DNA of 64,000 bases from Pseudarthrobacter sp. (GCA_031178005.1 JAPSJV010000016.1:1-64000); one strand, 5' to 3'; positions 40,988 to 51,669 are shown, counted from the first letter of the stretch. The notes: a model not told the origin generated them from the sequence alone. Made by a program: numbers and translations.

Positions 40988-42178
40988 ATGGCCATGAGTC
41001 TTTCCGAGGAGCAAGCACAGGCACTGTCGGCAGAAACCCTGGTGGTGGCGGCGGGCCGACCGCCCAGGGAACGGGACCAGCCGGTGAACCCGCCCATCGT
41101 GCTGTCTTCCACCTACTTCGGCACCGGTCCGCTGGCCGACGGCGAACGCGGTTACGGACGCTACGCGAATCCCAGCTGGGAACCGTTTGAAGAGGCTCTG
41201 GGCCAGCTGGAAGGCGCAACACTGCCGGGGCTGCTCTATGCATCCGGGCTCGCGGCCGCCAGTTCGGCGCTGTCCCTGATCCCGGCCGGGGCAGTGCTGG
41301 TGATGCCTTCGCACAGCTATGCCGGCTCCCTGGTCATGGCCACCGAAATGGCAGAGAAGGGCTTCATCGAGTTGCGGACCGTGGACATCACGGACTCCGA
41401 TGCCGTGCGCGAGCAGCTGGCGCCCGCCGCCGGGCGGCCCGCCAGTATGCTCTGGCTGGAAAGCCCCACCAATCCCATGCTGGGCATCGCGGACATTTCG
41501 GCGCTCACCGAGGCAGCGCACGACGTCGGCGCGATAGTGGTCACGGACAACACCTTTTCCACGCCTCTGGTGCAGCAGCCCCTGCAGTTGGGTTCCGACG
41601 TCGTGCTCCACTCGGTGACCAAGTACCTGGCCGGGCACTCCGACGTTGTCCTGGGCGCCCTGGTCACGTCCAACCCGGACATCCGCAAGGCCCTGCTGCA
41701 TCACCGGATCATCCACGGCGCTGTTGCGGGGCCGTTTGAGGCCTGGCTGGCCCTGCGCGGCCTGCGTACGCTGGCGTTGCGGATCGAGAGGTCGCAGGCA
41801 TCAGCCGTGGTTCTTGCCGAACGCCTCAGCAGCCACCCCCTGGTGGAGGCGATCCGCTTCCCGGGGCTGCCCTCCGATCCCGGGCATCAGCGCGCCAGCA
41901 CTCAGATGAAGGGCTTTGGCTCCATCCTCTGCATCCAGGTGGCTCCTGTGGCCGGCCTGGACGGCGCCGCCGCTGCCGACCGCCTGGTGCAGGGCCTGAA
42001 GCTGTGGCTGCCGGCCACCTCGCTGGGCGGGGTGGAATCGTTGATCGAACGCCGACGCCGGCACCTGGCCGAGCCGCTCAGCGTTCCGGAGAACCTGGTC
42101 CGGCTCAGCGTGGGGATTGAGAATGTCGAGGACCTCTGGGCGGACCTGGAACAGGCGTTTGCCTTGCTTGAGGGCTAG
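40988..42178 (+). CDS. Cystathionine gamma-synthase-like PLP enzyme
   Basis: A 396-residue Cys/Met metabolism PLP enzyme: [72 protein letters not shown] (given across), [16 protein letters not shown] with the PLP lysine, and [11 protein letters not shown] near the C-terminus. The family includes cystathionine gamma-synthase, gamma-lyase and related enzymes; the sequence alone does not choose. ATG 40988 has AGGCGGG nine bases upstream; ATG 40994 is an alternative. Confidence 0.85.
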   Translation: MAMSLSEEQAQALSAETLVVAAGRPPRERDQPVNPPIVLSSTYFGTGPLADGERGYGRYANPSWEPFEEALGQLEGATLPGLLYASGLAAASSALSLIPAGAVLVMPSHSYAGSLVMATEMAEKGFIELRTVDITDSDAVREQLAPAAGRPASMLWLESPTNPMLGIADISALTEAAHDVGAIVVTDNTFSTPLVQQPLQLGSDVVLHSVTKYLAGHSDVVLGALVTSNPDIRKALLHHRIIHGAVAGPFEAWLALRGLRTLALRIERSQASAVVLAERLSSHPLVEAIRFPGLPSDPGHQRASTQMKGFGSILCIQVAPVAGLDGAAAADRLVQGLKLWLPATSLGGVESLIERRRRHLAEPLSVPENLVRLSVGIENVEDLWADLEQAFALLEG

Positions 42179-42184
42179 GCTGGA

Positions 42185-42538
42185 GTGGTGGACGGAACTG
42201 TGATGATTTTTTATGTTGAGCGGGCTATCTTCTTTGTGCTCGCCATCGTGGCGCTGGGCCTTGAGATCTGGGCTTTCGCCGACTGCATCCGGCATAAAGC
42301 ATCAACCTTTGAAGCCATGGGTAAAAAGACCAAGGGCTTCTGGCTGGCACTCACCGGCGGCGCCACCGTCATCGGCCTGATTTCCTTCTCGGCCAGCGGC
42401 GGCCTGTTCGGAACCCTCGGCCTCTTTGGCCTCGCGGCTGTTGTGGCGGCGTCCGTCTACCTCGCAGATGTCCGCCCCGCGGTCCGTGATGCCGGCCGGG
42501 GTGGGAACCGCAACGCCGGACCTTACGGCGGCTGGTAG
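42185..42538 (+). CDS. DUF2516 family membrane protein
   Basis: A 117-residue membrane protein with three hydrophobic segments (IFFVLAIVALGLEIWAFADC; FWLALTGGATVIGLISF; GLAAVVAASVYLADV). LADVRPAVRD and a Gly/Asn-rich tail complete the actinobacterial DUF2516 pattern. The start may be GTG 42185, GTG 42188 or ATG 42203; none has a strong ribosome site. Function unknown. Confidence 0.8.
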   Translation: MVDGTVMIFYVERAIFFVLAIVALGLEIWAFADCIRHKASTFEAMGKKTKGFWLALTGGATVIGLISFSASGGLFGTLGLFGLAAVVAASVYLADVRPAVRDAGRGGNRNAGPYGGW

Positions 42539-42570
42539 GAGCCTGGGGCGCTGCGCCTGGGGCACATTGC

Positions 42571-43422
42571 CTAGGGCACAGTGTCCGGCAGGGGAGCAAC
42601 AGCCTCCCACCCCACCGTCAGTTCGCCAAGACGCCAGCGGGAGACGCCGTCGTGCACTGGCCATCCGGCCTCCCGCAGCGCCCTGCACATTGCGGTCCAG
42701 CGCTGCCGGTTCCCGAACCCGGCCAGCGGCGCAGCTTCAAGCCACGCCCTGTCCATCGCCTGCAGCAGGCGGTGGACCGGCTCGCCCGGCACATTGCGGT
42801 GGATGAGGGCCTTGGGCAGCCGTTCTGCCACCTCGGACGGCAGCGCAAAACTCCCGAACCGCATGGACATCCCCAGGCTTAGCGGCCGTTGGCGGTCCAG
42901 GGCAATCCAGCTTGCCCGGCGCCCGATCTCATCGCAGGTCCCGTCGATGAAGATGCCGTTCTCCCCGAGCCGGTCCTGCACAATCCGCCAGACCGCCGGG
43001 ACGTCCTTCTCCTCGTACTGGCGAAGAACATTAAACGCGCGCACCACCACGGGATTGCCCGGCACCGGCAGCTCAAAACCGCCCGGATGAAAGCTCAGCC
43101 CGGGTTGTTCAAGGGGGAGAGCCGCACGGACCCGCTCCGGCTCAATCTCGATACCGCACAGCCTCACATCCGGGCGGACAGTGCGCAGGCGCAGGAAAAG
43201 CTCGACGGCGGTGGCCGGGGTTGCGCCGTAACCCAGGTCGACTACCAGCGGGTCCGCTGCGCGGCGCAGGCGCCATGCCTGGGTCCCGGTGAGCCAGCGG
43301 TCAACCCTGCGCATCCGGTTGGGGTTGGTGGTGCCGCGGGTGATGTTCCCGATGGGTTTGCCGGGAGCCCCGTTCCGGCCCGGCTTGCGCGCGGGCGCCA
43401 CCCGTTCAGCTTTCTGCACCAC
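42571..43422 (-). CDS. Class I SAM-dependent methyltransferase-like protein
   Basis: A 283-residue protein with a basic N-terminus and a Rossmann methyltransferase core: [22 protein letters not shown] (motif I region), [13 protein letters not shown] (acidic loop), [17 protein letters not shown] and [18 protein letters not shown]. Substrate unknown. It converges on DUF2516 and is divergent from the phosphoglycerate mutase gene. Confidence 0.75.
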   Translation of the reverse strand: MVQKAERVAPARKPGRNGAPGKPIGNITRGTTNPNRMRRVDRWLTGTQAWRLRRAADPLVVDLGYGATPATAVELFLRLRTVRPDVRLCGIEIEPERVRAALPLEQPGLSFHPGGFELPVPGNPVVVRAFNVLRQYEEKDVPAVWRIVQDRLGENGIFIDGTCDEIGRRASWIALDRQRPLSLGMSMRFGSFALPSEVAERLPKALIHRNVPGEPVHRLLQAMDRAWLEAAPLAGFGNRQRWTAMCRALREAGWPVHDGVSRWRLGELTVGWEAVAPLPDTVP

Positions 43423-43524
43423 CCGCCAAGACTAGCGGGCGGGAGGATGGGGAATGTAACGCGCGGTGTTACGCAGCCCGTAACGCCCGGCAGCGGCGGT
43501 GGCCCCTCCGCTAGGATAAAAAAC

Positions 43525-44274
43525 ATGACTTACAAGCTGATTCTGCTGCGCCACGGCCACAGCGAATGGAACGCCAAGAACCTGTTCACCGGCTGGGTGG
43601 ACGTTGACCTGAATGACCAGGGACGCACTGAGGCCGTCCGCGGTGGCGAGTTGCTTGTTGAGCACGATGTGCTCCCAGACATCCTCTACACATCCCGTCT
43701 GAAGCGTGCCATCAACACGGCCAACCTGGCCTTGGAAAAGGCTGACCGCGGCTGGATCGACGTCAAGCGCGACTGGCGCCTCAACGAGCGCCACTACGGA
43801 GCGCTGCAGGGCAAGGACAAGGCCCAGACGCTCGCTGAGTACGGCGAGGCGCAGTTTATGGAATGGCGCCGCTCCTATGACACCCCGCCGCCGCCCCTGG
43901 CCGATGACTCCGAGTTCTCGCAGGTGGGCGACCCCCGCTACCAGGACATCGGCGACGCAGCCGTTCCCCGCACGGAGTGCCTCAAGGACGTCCTGGTCCG
44001 GCTGCTGCCCTACTGGGAATCAGACATCAAGGAAGACCTCAAGGCCGGCAAGACCGTTCTGGTCACGGCTCACGGCAACTCGCTGCGGGCACTGGTGAAG
44101 CACCTCGACGGCATCAGCGATGACGCCATCGCTGCCCTGAACATCCCCACCGGCATCCCGCTGGTGTACGACCTCGACGAGGACTTCGCGCCCATCAAGC
44201 CCGGCGGAACCTACCTGGACCCGGAGGCCGCAGCCGCAGCCATCCAGGCCGTGGCAAACCAAGGCAAAAAATAA
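43525..44274 (+). CDS. gpmA: 2,3-bisphosphoglycerate-dependent phosphoglycerate mutase
   Basis: A 249-residue glycolytic enzyme: [20 protein letters not shown] with the phospho-His, [48 protein letters not shown] and [19 protein letters not shown] with the second catalytic His. It interconverts 3- and 2-phosphoglycerate. ATG 43525 is chosen because the enzyme begins there ([11 protein letters not shown]). It lies ahead of the phosphate-response genes phoU, senX3 and regX3, a conserved actinobacterial order. Confidence 0.95.
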   Translation: MTYKLILLRHGHSEWNAKNLFTGWVDVDLNDQGRTEAVRGGELLVEHDVLPDILYTSRLKRAINTANLALEKADRGWIDVKRDWRLNERHYGALQGKDKAQTLAEYGEAQFMEWRRSYDTPPPPLADDSEFSQVGDPRYQDIGDAAVPRTECLKDVLVRLLPYWESDIKEDLKAGKTVLVTAHGNSLRALVKHLDGISDDAIAALNIPTGIPLVYDLDEDFAPIKPGGTYLDPEAAAAAIQAVANQGKK

Positions 44275-44279
44275 GCTAA

Positions 44280-44325
44280 ACGACGCCGGCCGGTCACCCT
44301 TCCCAAGGTGACCGGCCGGCGTCGT
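44280..44325. terminator. Bidirectional terminator between gpmA and phoU
   Basis: Perfect 19-bp arms ACGACGCCGGCCGGTCACC and its reverse complement with an eight-base loop lie between two convergent stops. Confidence 0.85.
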
Positions 44326-44342
44326 ACTGCTTTAAGCGGAAA

Positions 44343-45002
44343 CTAGACGACTTCGCCGTTCGGGTGCCAATCGCCGGTGACGAGGTAGCTAACCTTCTGG
44401 GCGACGGAGACGCCGTGGTCGGCGAAGCGCTCGAAGTAGCGGCTGGCCAGGGCGACGTCCACGGTGGTGGCCGGAGTTTCCTTCCAGTCGCTGCTGGCGA
44501 TCGCCTTGAACACGCTGGCGTGGAGGTCGTTGACCTGGGCGTTGGCCTTGAGGATCTCGCGGGCCACATCCAGGTTGCGGGTTTCCAGCAGCTCGGTCAG
44601 CTTGGCCGCGATCAGGCTGTCCTGTTCAGCAAAGCTCTTGAACGTGGCCGTCATGGACTCCGGAATGACGGCAGCCGGGAAGCGCAGCCGGGCCAACTGT
44701 GCAATGTGCCGGGCGAGGTCGCCCATTCGCTCCAGCGACGCGCTCATACGAAGTGAACCAACGATCATGCGCAGGTCGCTGGCTACCGGGCCCTGCAGGG
44801 CCAGGATGTCGATGGCGCGTTCGTCGAGGCTGTTCTGCAGGAAGTCGATACGGGCGTCAGCTGCAATAACGTCCTGGGCGAGATCAACGTCCGCTGTTTC
44901 AAAGGATGTTGTCGCGTTCTCGATTGCTGCACTGACGAGTTTTGAAATTTCGATCAGGTCCTCGCCCACCTGGGCGAGCTCTTTCTGAAAAACCTTACGC
45001 AC
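44343..45002 (-). CDS. phoU: Phosphate signalling protein PhoU
   Basis: A 219-residue protein of two PhoU three-helix repeats, each with the acidic metal-binding pattern: DVIAADARIDFLQNSLDERAI and SLERMGDLARHIAQLARLR in the first, AREILKANAQVNDLH and ASRYFERFADHGVSVAQKVSYLVTG in the second. It moderates the phosphate two-component system and Pst transport. The start is GTG 45002 (MRKVFQKELAQVGEDL) with GGAAAGGA upstream; the frame is open far beyond but antisense to senX3. It is divergent from senX3. Confidence 0.95.
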   Translation of the reverse strand: MRKVFQKELAQVGEDLIEISKLVSAAIENATTSFETADVDLAQDVIAADARIDFLQNSLDERAIDILALQGPVASDLRMIVGSLRMSASLERMGDLARHIAQLARLRFPAAVIPESMTATFKSFAEQDSLIAAKLTELLETRNLDVAREILKANAQVNDLHASVFKAIASSDWKETPATTVDVALASRYFERFADHGVSVAQKVSYLVTGDWHPNGEVV

Positions 45003-45188
45003 GTAGGCGTCCTTTCCTTGGAACCCGCGGCGGGCGCCGGATTTCATCTTGCCGGTCGGCAGTCCAACTCCTGACTCTTCCATTCCAGGGTGAACTGTTC
45101 GGCTCTGCAAGATGAACGTTAGCTGAACCGGAACGGCATTGGCGAAGAATCGGCAGTTTAGGGGAAACGGAGCGCATAAGCTGGTGCC

Positions 45189-46409
45189 GTGGATCCCATG
45201 CTCATTGCTGTCATCGCTGGCCTCATCGGCCTGTCGTTGGGGGTGTTTGGCGTGCTTGCGTTCAGGGCCAGCGAGCGCCAGCGCCAGCTGGTGGACATCG
45301 ACTTCGAAGAGCCCATCCTGCCCACTGGCTCCGCGGAGGTGCTGGCAGTTGTTGGCCGGGCCTTCGTTGTGGTGGATGCCATCGACGGCGTGGTCCGTGC
45401 AAGCCCGGCAGCCTACGCCTATGGCCTGGTCCGTGGGCACACGGTGGTGCACCGCGAGCTCCTGGATATGACGGCGGGTGTGCGCCGTGACGGCGTGATC
45501 CTGGAAAAAGAACTGGAACTGCCCCGCGGTCCCCTGGGGCAGGGCACCATCATCGTCCAGGTCCGGGCCGCCATGCTCGGTGAGGAATACATTGTCCTGC
45601 TTGCGGATGACCGCACGGAGATCACCCGGACGGAGCAGATCCGCAACGACTTCGTGGCCAACGTTTCGCATGAGCTCAAAACCCCTGTGGGCGCAATTTC
45701 GCTGCTGGCCGAGGCCCTGGAGTCCTCCGCGGACGACGAGGAAGCCGTCCGGCGCTTCACCAAACGCATGCACAAGGAATCCGCCCGGCTGGCGGCCCTG
45801 GTCCAGGACATCATCGAGCTCTCCAGGTTGCAGGGCGCTGGGTTGGCGCAACAGGGCCAGCCGGTGGAGATGAATGCCGTTATCAGCGAAGCGGTGGACC
45901 GTTCGCAGCTTCCTGCCGAAAGCAAGAACATCGAAATTGTCATTGGCGGAAAAGTCGATGCCAAGGTCTACGGTGACCCTGACCTCCTGGTCACCGCGCT
46001 GCGCAACCTGATCGACAATGCCATTCGTTACTCTCCGGAAAACACCACAGTCGGAATCGGAGCGCGGGCCAAGGACGGCCTGATATCCGTCTCCGTGACG
46101 GACCAGGGTGAAGGCCTCAAAGCGGAGGACCAGGAACGGGTGTTCGAACGGTTTTACCGGGTTGATGCCGCCAGGTCCCGCCAAACCGGTGGAACCGGGC
46201 TGGGGCTCAGCATCGTCAAGCACGTTGCCTCCAACCACGGTGGTGAGGTCACTGTGTGGTCGCAGCCCGGCAAAGGATCAACCTTCACGCTTCGACTTCC
46301 GGAGATGGAGGGGCAAGAGCAGCAGAAGCCCGCTCTCCGGCCAGGGCACACCGGTGCCGATCAACGAACCGACGCCCAAGGCGTCCACGAACAAGGAGCT
46401 AGCGCTTGA
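45189..46409 (+). CDS. senX3: Phosphate-response sensor histidine kinase
   Basis: A 406-residue kinase: N-terminal membrane anchor (MLIAVIAGLIGLSLGVFGVL), PAS-like region, H-box NDFVANVSHELKTPVGAISL, N-box ALRNLIDNAIRYSPENT, G-boxes DQGEGLKAED and GGTGLGLSIVKH. It senses phosphate limitation with PhoU/Pst and phosphorylates RegX3, whose TTG start overlaps its stop. GTG 45189 or ATG 45198 are both possible starts. Confidence 0.95.
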   Translation: MDPMLIAVIAGLIGLSLGVFGVLAFRASERQRQLVDIDFEEPILPTGSAEVLAVVGRAFVVVDAIDGVVRASPAAYAYGLVRGHTVVHRELLDMTAGVRRDGVILEKELELPRGPLGQGTIIVQVRAAMLGEEYIVLLADDRTEITRTEQIRNDFVANVSHELKTPVGAISLLAEALESSADDEEAVRRFTKRMHKESARLAALVQDIIELSRLQGAGLAQQGQPVEMNAVISEAVDRSQLPAESKNIEIVIGGKVDAKVYGDPDLLVTALRNLIDNAIRYSPENTTVGIGARAKDGLISVSVTDQGEGLKAEDQERVFERFYRVDAARSRQTGGTGLGLSIVKHVASNHGGEVTVWSQPGKGSTFTLRLPEMEGQEQQKPALRPGHTGADQRTDAQGVHEQGASA

Positions 46410-47086
46410 GCAGGATTCTTATAGTCGAGGACGAGGAATCGTTCAGCGATCCATTGTCCTATCTGCTGGGCAAGGAAGGCTTCGAGGTTGAGGTGGTGGA
46501 CAACGGCCTTGATGCCATCACCGAGTTTGATCGCAACGGCGCCGACCTTGTGCTCCTGGATCTCCAGCTCCCAGGCCAGTCCGGCACGGAGGTTTGCCGG
46601 CAGTTGCGGCAGCGCTCCACCGTTCCCGTGATCATGCTGACCGCCAAGGATTCCGAAATAGACAAGGTGGTAGGCCTGGAACTCGGCGCGGACGACTACG
46701 TCACCAAGCCCTACTCTTCCCGGGAGTTGGTAGCCCGTGTCCGTGCAGTGCTGCGCCGCCAGGGTGAACCTGAGGAACTGGTCTCCTCCACGGTGCAGGC
46801 CGGGCCCGTCAGGATGGATATTGAACGGCACGTGGTCAGCGTGGGCGGGGAGCACGTTTCGTTGCCGCTGAAGGAATTCGAGCTGCTGGAAATGCTGCTG
46901 CGGAACTCCGGCCGGGTCCTGACCCGCGGGCAGCTGATCGACAGGGTGTGGGGATCGGACTACGTTGGCGATACCAAAACCCTGGACGTTCACGTCAAGC
47001 GCCTCCGCAGCAAGATCGAACCGGATCCGTCATTGCCCCGCTACCTGGTGACGGTGCGCGGACTGGGTTACAAGTTTGAGCCCTAA
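46406..47086 (+). CDS. regX3: Phosphate-response OmpR-type response regulator
   Basis: A 226-residue regulator: receiver with ILIVEDEES, phospho-Asp in LVLLDLQLPG, TAKDSEID and Lys in TKPYSSRELVARV. The winged-helix effector has LLRNSGRVLTRGQLIDRVWG and TKTLDVHVKRLRSKIEPDP. It starts TTG 46406, overlapping the senX3 stop. It would control phosphate-scavenging genes; the secreted phosphoesterases at 4-6 kb are possible targets but no PHO-box is claimed. Confidence 0.95.
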   Translation: MSRILIVEDEESFSDPLSYLLGKEGFEVEVVDNGLDAITEFDRNGADLVLLDLQLPGQSGTEVCRQLRQRSTVPVIMLTAKDSEIDKVVGLELGADDYVTKPYSSRELVARVRAVLRRQGEPEELVSSTVQAGPVRMDIERHVVSVGGEHVSLPLKEFELLEMLLRNSGRVLTRGQLIDRVWGSDYVGDTKTLDVHVKRLRSKIEPDPSLPRYLVTVRGLGYKFEP

Positions 47087-47143
47087 GCAGCCGGTGCGGC
47101 TTCCCCTCACGGGTGCTTGAGGCGCAACAACAAAATCTGGAAC

Positions 47144-47185
47144 AAAAGGAGGAGGAATTCCCGGCTGGGAATTCCTCCTCCTTTT
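47144..47185. terminator. Bidirectional terminator after regX3
   Basis: AAAAGGAGGAGGAATTCC pairs perfectly with GGAATTCCTCCTCCTTTT (18 bp), with A- and T-runs on both sides. It ends regX3 and the converging lipoprotein gene. Confidence 0.95.
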
Positions 47186-47217
47186 ATTGTCTGCTGCCCC
47201 TCAAGGGCGCGGGCCGC

Positions 47218-47799
47218 TTAGTGGCCGGCGCCTGCGCTTTCGGTTCCGTGCGGCTCGGCCGATTCGGTGCTGGAACCGGTGGGCGAGGCGGTCTGGGTGG
47301 GGGTGCTGCCTTCCGGCAGGAACGCTGCGTATTCCGGCAGCGTGCCGTCAACAACCGGAACCTTGACGATTTCCTTCAAGTTGGTGGCGCTTTCCACGAT
47401 GGTGACCTCCAGAAGCGATCCGGGGATGTCGCCTGTGGTGCTGAGAATCGCCTCGTCTGAGGTTTCGTTCAACAGAGTGTGGGACATTGCCTTCACGGGA
47501 ATCTGGGTCTCTGAACCCTTGGCGCCGCTGATGGTAAGTTTCACGTCCTCGGAGGAGGAGTTGAAAACAGCACCCAGCACACGGCCCGGCTCGTCTTCTC
47601 CATTGGAGACGATCAGGATGTTGCGCAGTTCCAGGGGTCCGAGGTCGGTGACAATGCCATCCGATGCGGAGTACTGGTGATTGGTCTGCTGCGGGTTGAT
47701 ATAACCACAGCCGGCAACAGACAGGAGGCTGATGCCAAGAGCGGCTGTTGCCATGGCAACCTTGCCGTGCCGGGCCCGGGTCATCGCAGTGAAACGCAC
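47218..47799 (-). CDS. Lipoprotein of unknown function
   Basis: A 193-residue exported lipoprotein. The signal runs TRARHGKVAMATAALGISL to the lipobox LSVAGC. The mature domain has strand-rich DLGPLELRNILIVSNGEDEPGR (given in parts), VFNSSSEDVKLTISG and VEVTIVES-like LLEVTIVESATN, resembling copper-chaperone-PCuAC-like or DUF461-type immunoglobulin folds without metal motifs. The Ser/Thr/Pro-rich tail is probably disordered. GTG 47799 has AAGGAG eight bases upstream. Confidence 0.75.
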   Translation of the reverse strand: MRFTAMTRARHGKVAMATAALGISLLSVAGCGYINPQQTNHQYSASDGIVTDLGPLELRNILIVSNGEDEPGRVLGAVFNSSSEDVKLTISGAKGSETQIPVKAMSHTLLNETSDEAILSTTGDIPGSLLEVTIVESATNLKEIVKVPVVDGTLPEYAAFLPEGSTPTQTASPTGSSTESAEPHGTESAGAGH

Positions 47800-47891
47800 G
47801 TCACGTACTCCTTGAGATTCTTGGAACATTATTCAGCCATAGCCTATCCGCAAACAGCCTTAAACGAGGATTCGGCGAGGTCATACAGCCC

Positions 47892-47920
47892 TTGGCACAG
47901 GGTGGCGTATGCACTATTAT
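47892..47920 (+). promoter_or_regulatory. Sigma70-type promoter of carD
   Basis: TTGGCA, 17 bases, TATTAT. This near-consensus -35/-10 pair gives a start near 47927 and a leader of about 130 bases before carD. Confidence 0.65.
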
Positions 47921-48055
47921 CTGCATTCGTCAAGGGGTCTAAGGGGGTCGATTCGCCCCTCTTTCCGCGTATTTCCGGGGATCTAGGGCCCATCCGGGGC
48001 CAGTCGTATGCCTGAATCGTGATAAACTGGTCTGCGGGAAAGGGGATATGTCCAC

Positions 48056-48538
48056 ATGGTATTTGAGGTCGGCGAGACAGTAGTTTACCCTCACCACGGT
48101 GCTGCGAAAATTGAAGAAATCAAGATGCGCACCATCAAGGGCGAAGAGAAAATGTATCTCAAGCTCAAAGTGGCCCAGGGTGATCTGACCATTGAAGTTC
48201 CAGCAGAGAACGTTGACCTTGTTGGGGTCCGTGACGTAGTGGGCAAGGAAGGCCTGGAGCACGTGTTTGACGTTCTCCGAGCCGAGTTCACTGAAGAACC
48301 CACCAACTGGTCGCGTCGGTACAAGGCAAACCTTGAAAAGCTTGCTTCCGGCGATGTCATCAAGGTAGCGGAAGTTGTCCGTGACCTGTGGCGGCGTGAT
48401 CATGATCGTGGCCTCTCCGCAGGTGAGAAGCGGATGCTGGCCAAGGCCCGGCAGATTCTGATTTCGGAATTGGCTTTGGCTGAGAAGACGGATGAGGAAG
48501 CCGCTGCAAACGTCCTCGACGAGGTTTTGGCCTCCTAA
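48056..48538 (+). CDS. carD: CarD-type RNA polymerase-binding regulator
   Basis: A 160-residue protein: the RNAP-interaction domain with [20 protein letters not shown] and [20 protein letters not shown], then a helical DNA-binding domain with [36 protein letters not shown] and the conserved Trp that wedges the promoter bubble. CarD stabilises open complexes, mainly at rRNA promoters. A terminator follows at 48545-48582, so it is not co-transcribed with ispD by default. Confidence 0.95.
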   Translation: MVFEVGETVVYPHHGAAKIEEIKMRTIKGEEKMYLKLKVAQGDLTIEVPAENVDLVGVRDVVGKEGLEHVFDVLRAEFTEEPTNWSRRYKANLEKLASGDVIKVAEVVRDLWRRDHDRGLSAGEKRMLAKARQILISELALAEKTDEEAAANVLDEVLAS

Positions 48539-48544
48539 GAATTG

Positions 48545-48582
48545 AACCCCGGCTGCGCGTAGGTGCAGCCGGGTTTCTTTTT
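48545..48582 (+). terminator. Rho-independent terminator of carD
   Basis: AACCCCGGCTGC and GCAGCCGGGTT form the stem, followed by TTTCTTTTT. Confidence 0.85.
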
Positions 48583-48686
48583 GCCCAAGTAAGTAGCAGT
48601 AGTTGCCAATTAGGGCGCTGTAAACGGCAACAATTGCGACCCAGTTGGGTGGGGCCGAGGGTTCCTGGCGTCGTAGGCTTGGGCGC

Positions 48687-49571
48687 ATGAGTACTGACAA
48701 CCCCCGGAGCGCTGAGACCGGGCAGGCCGCCAACATCCCGAACATCGCCAGGCCGCACGGGCAGGCTGAAAACCCACGTCCAGTGATGGCCGCCATTGTG
48801 GTGGCCGCCGGGTCCGGAGAGCGCCTGGGGTATGGCATCCCGAAAGCCCGCGTTCCGCTTGGCGAAGCCAGCATCCTTACACACGCATTGCGTGGTGTGG
48901 CGGCCGCCGGCATTGTGCGGCAGATCTGCGTTGCAGTTCCCGCAGATGACCAGGCGCTTGCTACGATTTGCGCCGATTTCGCGGACGAACTGCGCAAGGA
49001 ATCGGACCACCCTGAAGGTACTGTTGCCAACCCCCTGATAACAGTGGTCGACGGCGGCGCCACCCGCCCCGATTCGGTGCGGTCTGCGCTGGCTGCCGTT
49101 CTCGAAGGCACCGAGGCGGTGTTGGTCCACGATGCCGCACGCGCGCTGACCCCCGAGAACGTTTTTATCCGGGTGGCCGATGCCCTCGCCGCCGGTGCTG
49201 CCGCCGTAATTCCGGCGGTTCCTGTAGTGGACACGATCAAAACGGTGACTGCTGCCTCAAACAGCGGAGATGCCGCTGTCGCCCCCGAGCTTGTTACCGG
49301 AACCGCAGCGCGGGAACAGCTGCGGGCTGTCCAGACTCCCCAAGGGTTCGCGCTCAAGACACTTCTGCGGGCACATGAATCGGCAGCCCTGCTTGATGAG
49401 GCCCAGGCCGCGGCCATCACGGATGACTCAATGCTGGTGGAATCCATGGGCGAGCCGGTTTACGTGGTCCGGGGCTCCACGCAATCCCTGAAAATCACCA
49501 CTCCGTTGGACCTCATCATCGCCGAGGGCCTGTTGGAAGGTCCACTCGGCGCCCGTTGGGTGGAGGGCTAG
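48687..49571 (+). CDS. ispD: 2-C-methyl-D-erythritol 4-phosphate cytidylyltransferase
   Basis: A 294-residue MEP-pathway enzyme: after a 33-residue linker, the nucleotidyltransferase signature [61 protein letters not shown] and [10 protein letters not shown]. It couples CTP to MEP. Its stop is followed two bases later by ispF; the two form the usual pair. Confidence 0.95.
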   Translation: MSTDNPRSAETGQAANIPNIARPHGQAENPRPVMAAIVVAAGSGERLGYGIPKARVPLGEASILTHALRGVAAAGIVRQICVAVPADDQALATICADFADELRKESDHPEGTVANPLITVVDGGATRPDSVRSALAAVLEGTEAVLVHDAARALTPENVFIRVADALAAGAAAVIPAVPVVDTIKTVTAASNSGDAAVAPELVTGTAAREQLRAVQTPQGFALKTLLRAHESAALLDEAQAAAITDDSMLVESMGEPVYVVRGSTQSLKITTPLDLIIAEGLLEGPLGARWVEG

Positions 49572-49573
49572 GA

Positions 49574-50080
49574 ATGAAAGGCACTCCCATGATCCTGCCG
49601 CGCACCGGCATCGGCGTCGACGTCCATGCATTTGCCCCCGAAGACCAGCCCCGTCCTCTCTGGCTGGGCGGTTTGCTGTGGGAGGGGGAACGCGGCCTCT
49701 CGGGGCATTCAGACGGCGACCCTGTAGCGCATGCTGCAGCGGATGCCCTTTTTTCGGCCTGTGGAATCGGAGACCTTGGCACCCATTTCGGCACCGACCG
49801 TCCTGAATTCGCCGGGGCCTCCGGTGTCACGCTGCTGACAGAAGCGGCGCGGATTGTGCGGGCAGCCGGCTTCGAAATCGGCAACATCGCTGTGCAGTTT
49901 GTAGGCAACCGGCCGAAGTTCGGCCCGCGGCGGGAGGAATCCCAGCGGGTGTTGAGTGCCGCCGCCGGCGCACAGGTCAGCGTCACGGCAACCACCAGCG
50001 ACGGGCTGGGGTTCACCGGCCGTGGCGAAGGCATCAGCGCTGTCGCAACCGCCCTTGTCTATCCGGCAGGCCAGGCGTAG
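49574..50080 (+). CDS. ispF: 2-C-methyl-D-erythritol 2,4-cyclodiphosphate synthase
   Basis: A 168-residue MEP-pathway enzyme: GIGVDVHAF (metal Asp/His), [20 protein letters not shown] (metal His), GDLGTHFG, and [23 protein letters not shown] at the C-terminus. The usual HSDGDVLLHA reads [10 protein letters not shown] here, which keeps the ligands. The cyclic diphosphate feeds isoprenoid synthesis. Confidence 0.95.
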   Translation: MKGTPMILPRTGIGVDVHAFAPEDQPRPLWLGGLLWEGERGLSGHSDGDPVAHAAADALFSACGIGDLGTHFGTDRPEFAGASGVTLLTEAARIVRAAGFEIGNIAVQFVGNRPKFGPRREESQRVLSAAAGAQVSVTATTSDGLGFTGRGEGISAVATALVYPAGQA

Positions 50081-50123
50081 CCAAACCCCGGCTGCCGGCG
50101 GTGGTATCGGCTAATCTGGAGCG

Positions 50124-51587
50124 GTGACCCTGCGCTTCTATGACACAGCATCCGCCGAAGTCCGCGACTTCGTTCCCCTTGTTCCCGGCAAGGCGAGCCT
50201 TTACTACTGCGGCGCCACGGTGCAGGGTATGCCGCACGTCGGCCATATCCGCTCGGCGGTGGCTTTCGACCAACTGACGCGCTGGCTGACGTACCGGGGC
50301 CACCGAGTGACGGTGGTCCGGAACGTCACGGACATTGACGACAAAATCCTTGCCAAGTCGGCCGCATCCTTTGCCCAAGACTTCAGCAGCGGGCCCGGCG
50401 AAATTGCCGACGAGGAATGGTGGGCTTTGGCCTACCGATATGAGCAGGAATTCCTGAAGGCCTACGACATGCTCGGGGTGCAGCGCCCCACCTACGAGCC
50501 ACGCGCCACCGGCCACATCCCGGAAATGCACACGCTCATCCAGCAGTTGATCGACCGCGGGCATGCGTACCCGGCGCTGGACGACTCCGGCGATGTTTAT
50601 TTCGACGTCCGCTCCTGGGAAAAGTACGGGTCCCTGACGCGGCAGAACATTGACGACATGCAGGCAGCTCCGGATGTTGAGCCCCAGTTCAGCAACAGGA
50701 AAAAGGACCCGCGGGACTTTGCCTTGTGGAAGGGCTACAAAGAGGGAGAGCCGACGACGGCGCGCTGGGAGTCGCCGTGGGGCGCCGGCCGTCCGGGCTG
50801 GCACCTGGAATGCTCCGCCATGGTCACCAAATACCTGGGCACCGAGTTCGACATCCACGGCGGCGGCCTGGACCTGCGCTTCCCGCACCATGAAAACGAG
50901 ATGGCCCAGTCCCAAGCGGCCGGCCACGGCTTCGCCAATTTCTGGATGCACAACGGCATGGTCACCTACCAGGGCGAAAAAATGTCCAAGTCCATCGGCA
51001 ACACCATCAGCCCCGGGGAAATGCTGGAGCTGGCCACGCCCCGGGTGGTGCGCTACTACCTTGGCCAAGCGCATTACCGCTCCATCCTGGACTATCAGCC
51101 CACGTCGCTCCCGGAGGCGAGTGCCGCCGTCGAACGCATTGATGGGTTTATCAGCCGTGCCGTCCGGGCGTTGGGCTCTTCCGGCAGCTACTCATATGCC
51201 AGCTATGGGCTCCTTCCCGACGCCTTCGCTGCCGCCATGGATGATGACCTCAACGTGCCGCAAGCACTGGCCGTCCTTCACGACACTGTTCGTGCAGGAA
51301 ACACGGCACTCACCGGGGGCAACCTGGAGGACGCAAAGCAGGCGCTGCTGAGCGTCACGGACATGCTCCGCGTCCTGGGCATTAACGACGCCGCCACGCC
51401 ACAACGCGACAACCAGGCCAATGCCGCACTCGAGGTCCTCGTGGAGGCGCAGTTGGAAGCCAGGGCGAAGGCACGGGCCGGCAAGGACTGGGCGGCATCG
51501 GACGCCATCCGGGACACCCTTAAGGCTGCCGGAGTCGTCGTAGAGGACGGCCCCGATGGCGCCACGTGGAGCCTGCAGCGGGACTGA
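50124..51587 (+). CDS. cysS: Cysteinyl-tRNA synthetase
   Basis: A 487-residue class I synthetase: zinc Cys in [18 protein letters not shown] with HVGH as HIGH motif, WHLECSAM and [12 protein letters not shown] as the remaining zinc ligands, and KMSKSIGN as KMSKS loop. It charges tRNA-Cys. It starts at GTG 50124, 43 bp after ispF. Confidence 0.97.
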   Translation: MTLRFYDTASAEVRDFVPLVPGKASLYYCGATVQGMPHVGHIRSAVAFDQLTRWLTYRGHRVTVVRNVTDIDDKILAKSAASFAQDFSSGPGEIADEEWWALAYRYEQEFLKAYDMLGVQRPTYEPRATGHIPEMHTLIQQLIDRGHAYPALDDSGDVYFDVRSWEKYGSLTRQNIDDMQAAPDVEPQFSNRKKDPRDFALWKGYKEGEPTTARWESPWGAGRPGWHLECSAMVTKYLGTEFDIHGGGLDLRFPHHENEMAQSQAAGHGFANFWMHNGMVTYQGEKMSKSIGNTISPGEMLELATPRVVRYYLGQAHYRSILDYQPTSLPEASAAVERIDGFISRAVRALGSSGSYSYASYGLLPDAFAAAMDDDLNVPQALAVLHDTVRAGNTALTGGNLEDAKQALLSVTDMLRVLGINDAATPQRDNQANAALEVLVEAQLEARAKARAGKDWAASDAIRDTLKAAGVVVEDGPDGATWSLQRD

Positions 51588-51669
51588 CCACAAGGCTGGA
51601 TCCGGCGATTTCACTTGAGTCAGTAGACTGGTATGCAGACTCAGTAAAACAATCAAGGGTGGAATTCTC

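Noticed and set aside
45003..46238. Long N-terminal extension of the phoU frame
   Set aside because: It is antisense to senX3; PhoU homology starts at GTG 45002 with a good ribosome site.
47939..49447. 502-residue minus-strand open frame
   Set aside because: It is antisense to carD and ispD, both with strong family signatures.
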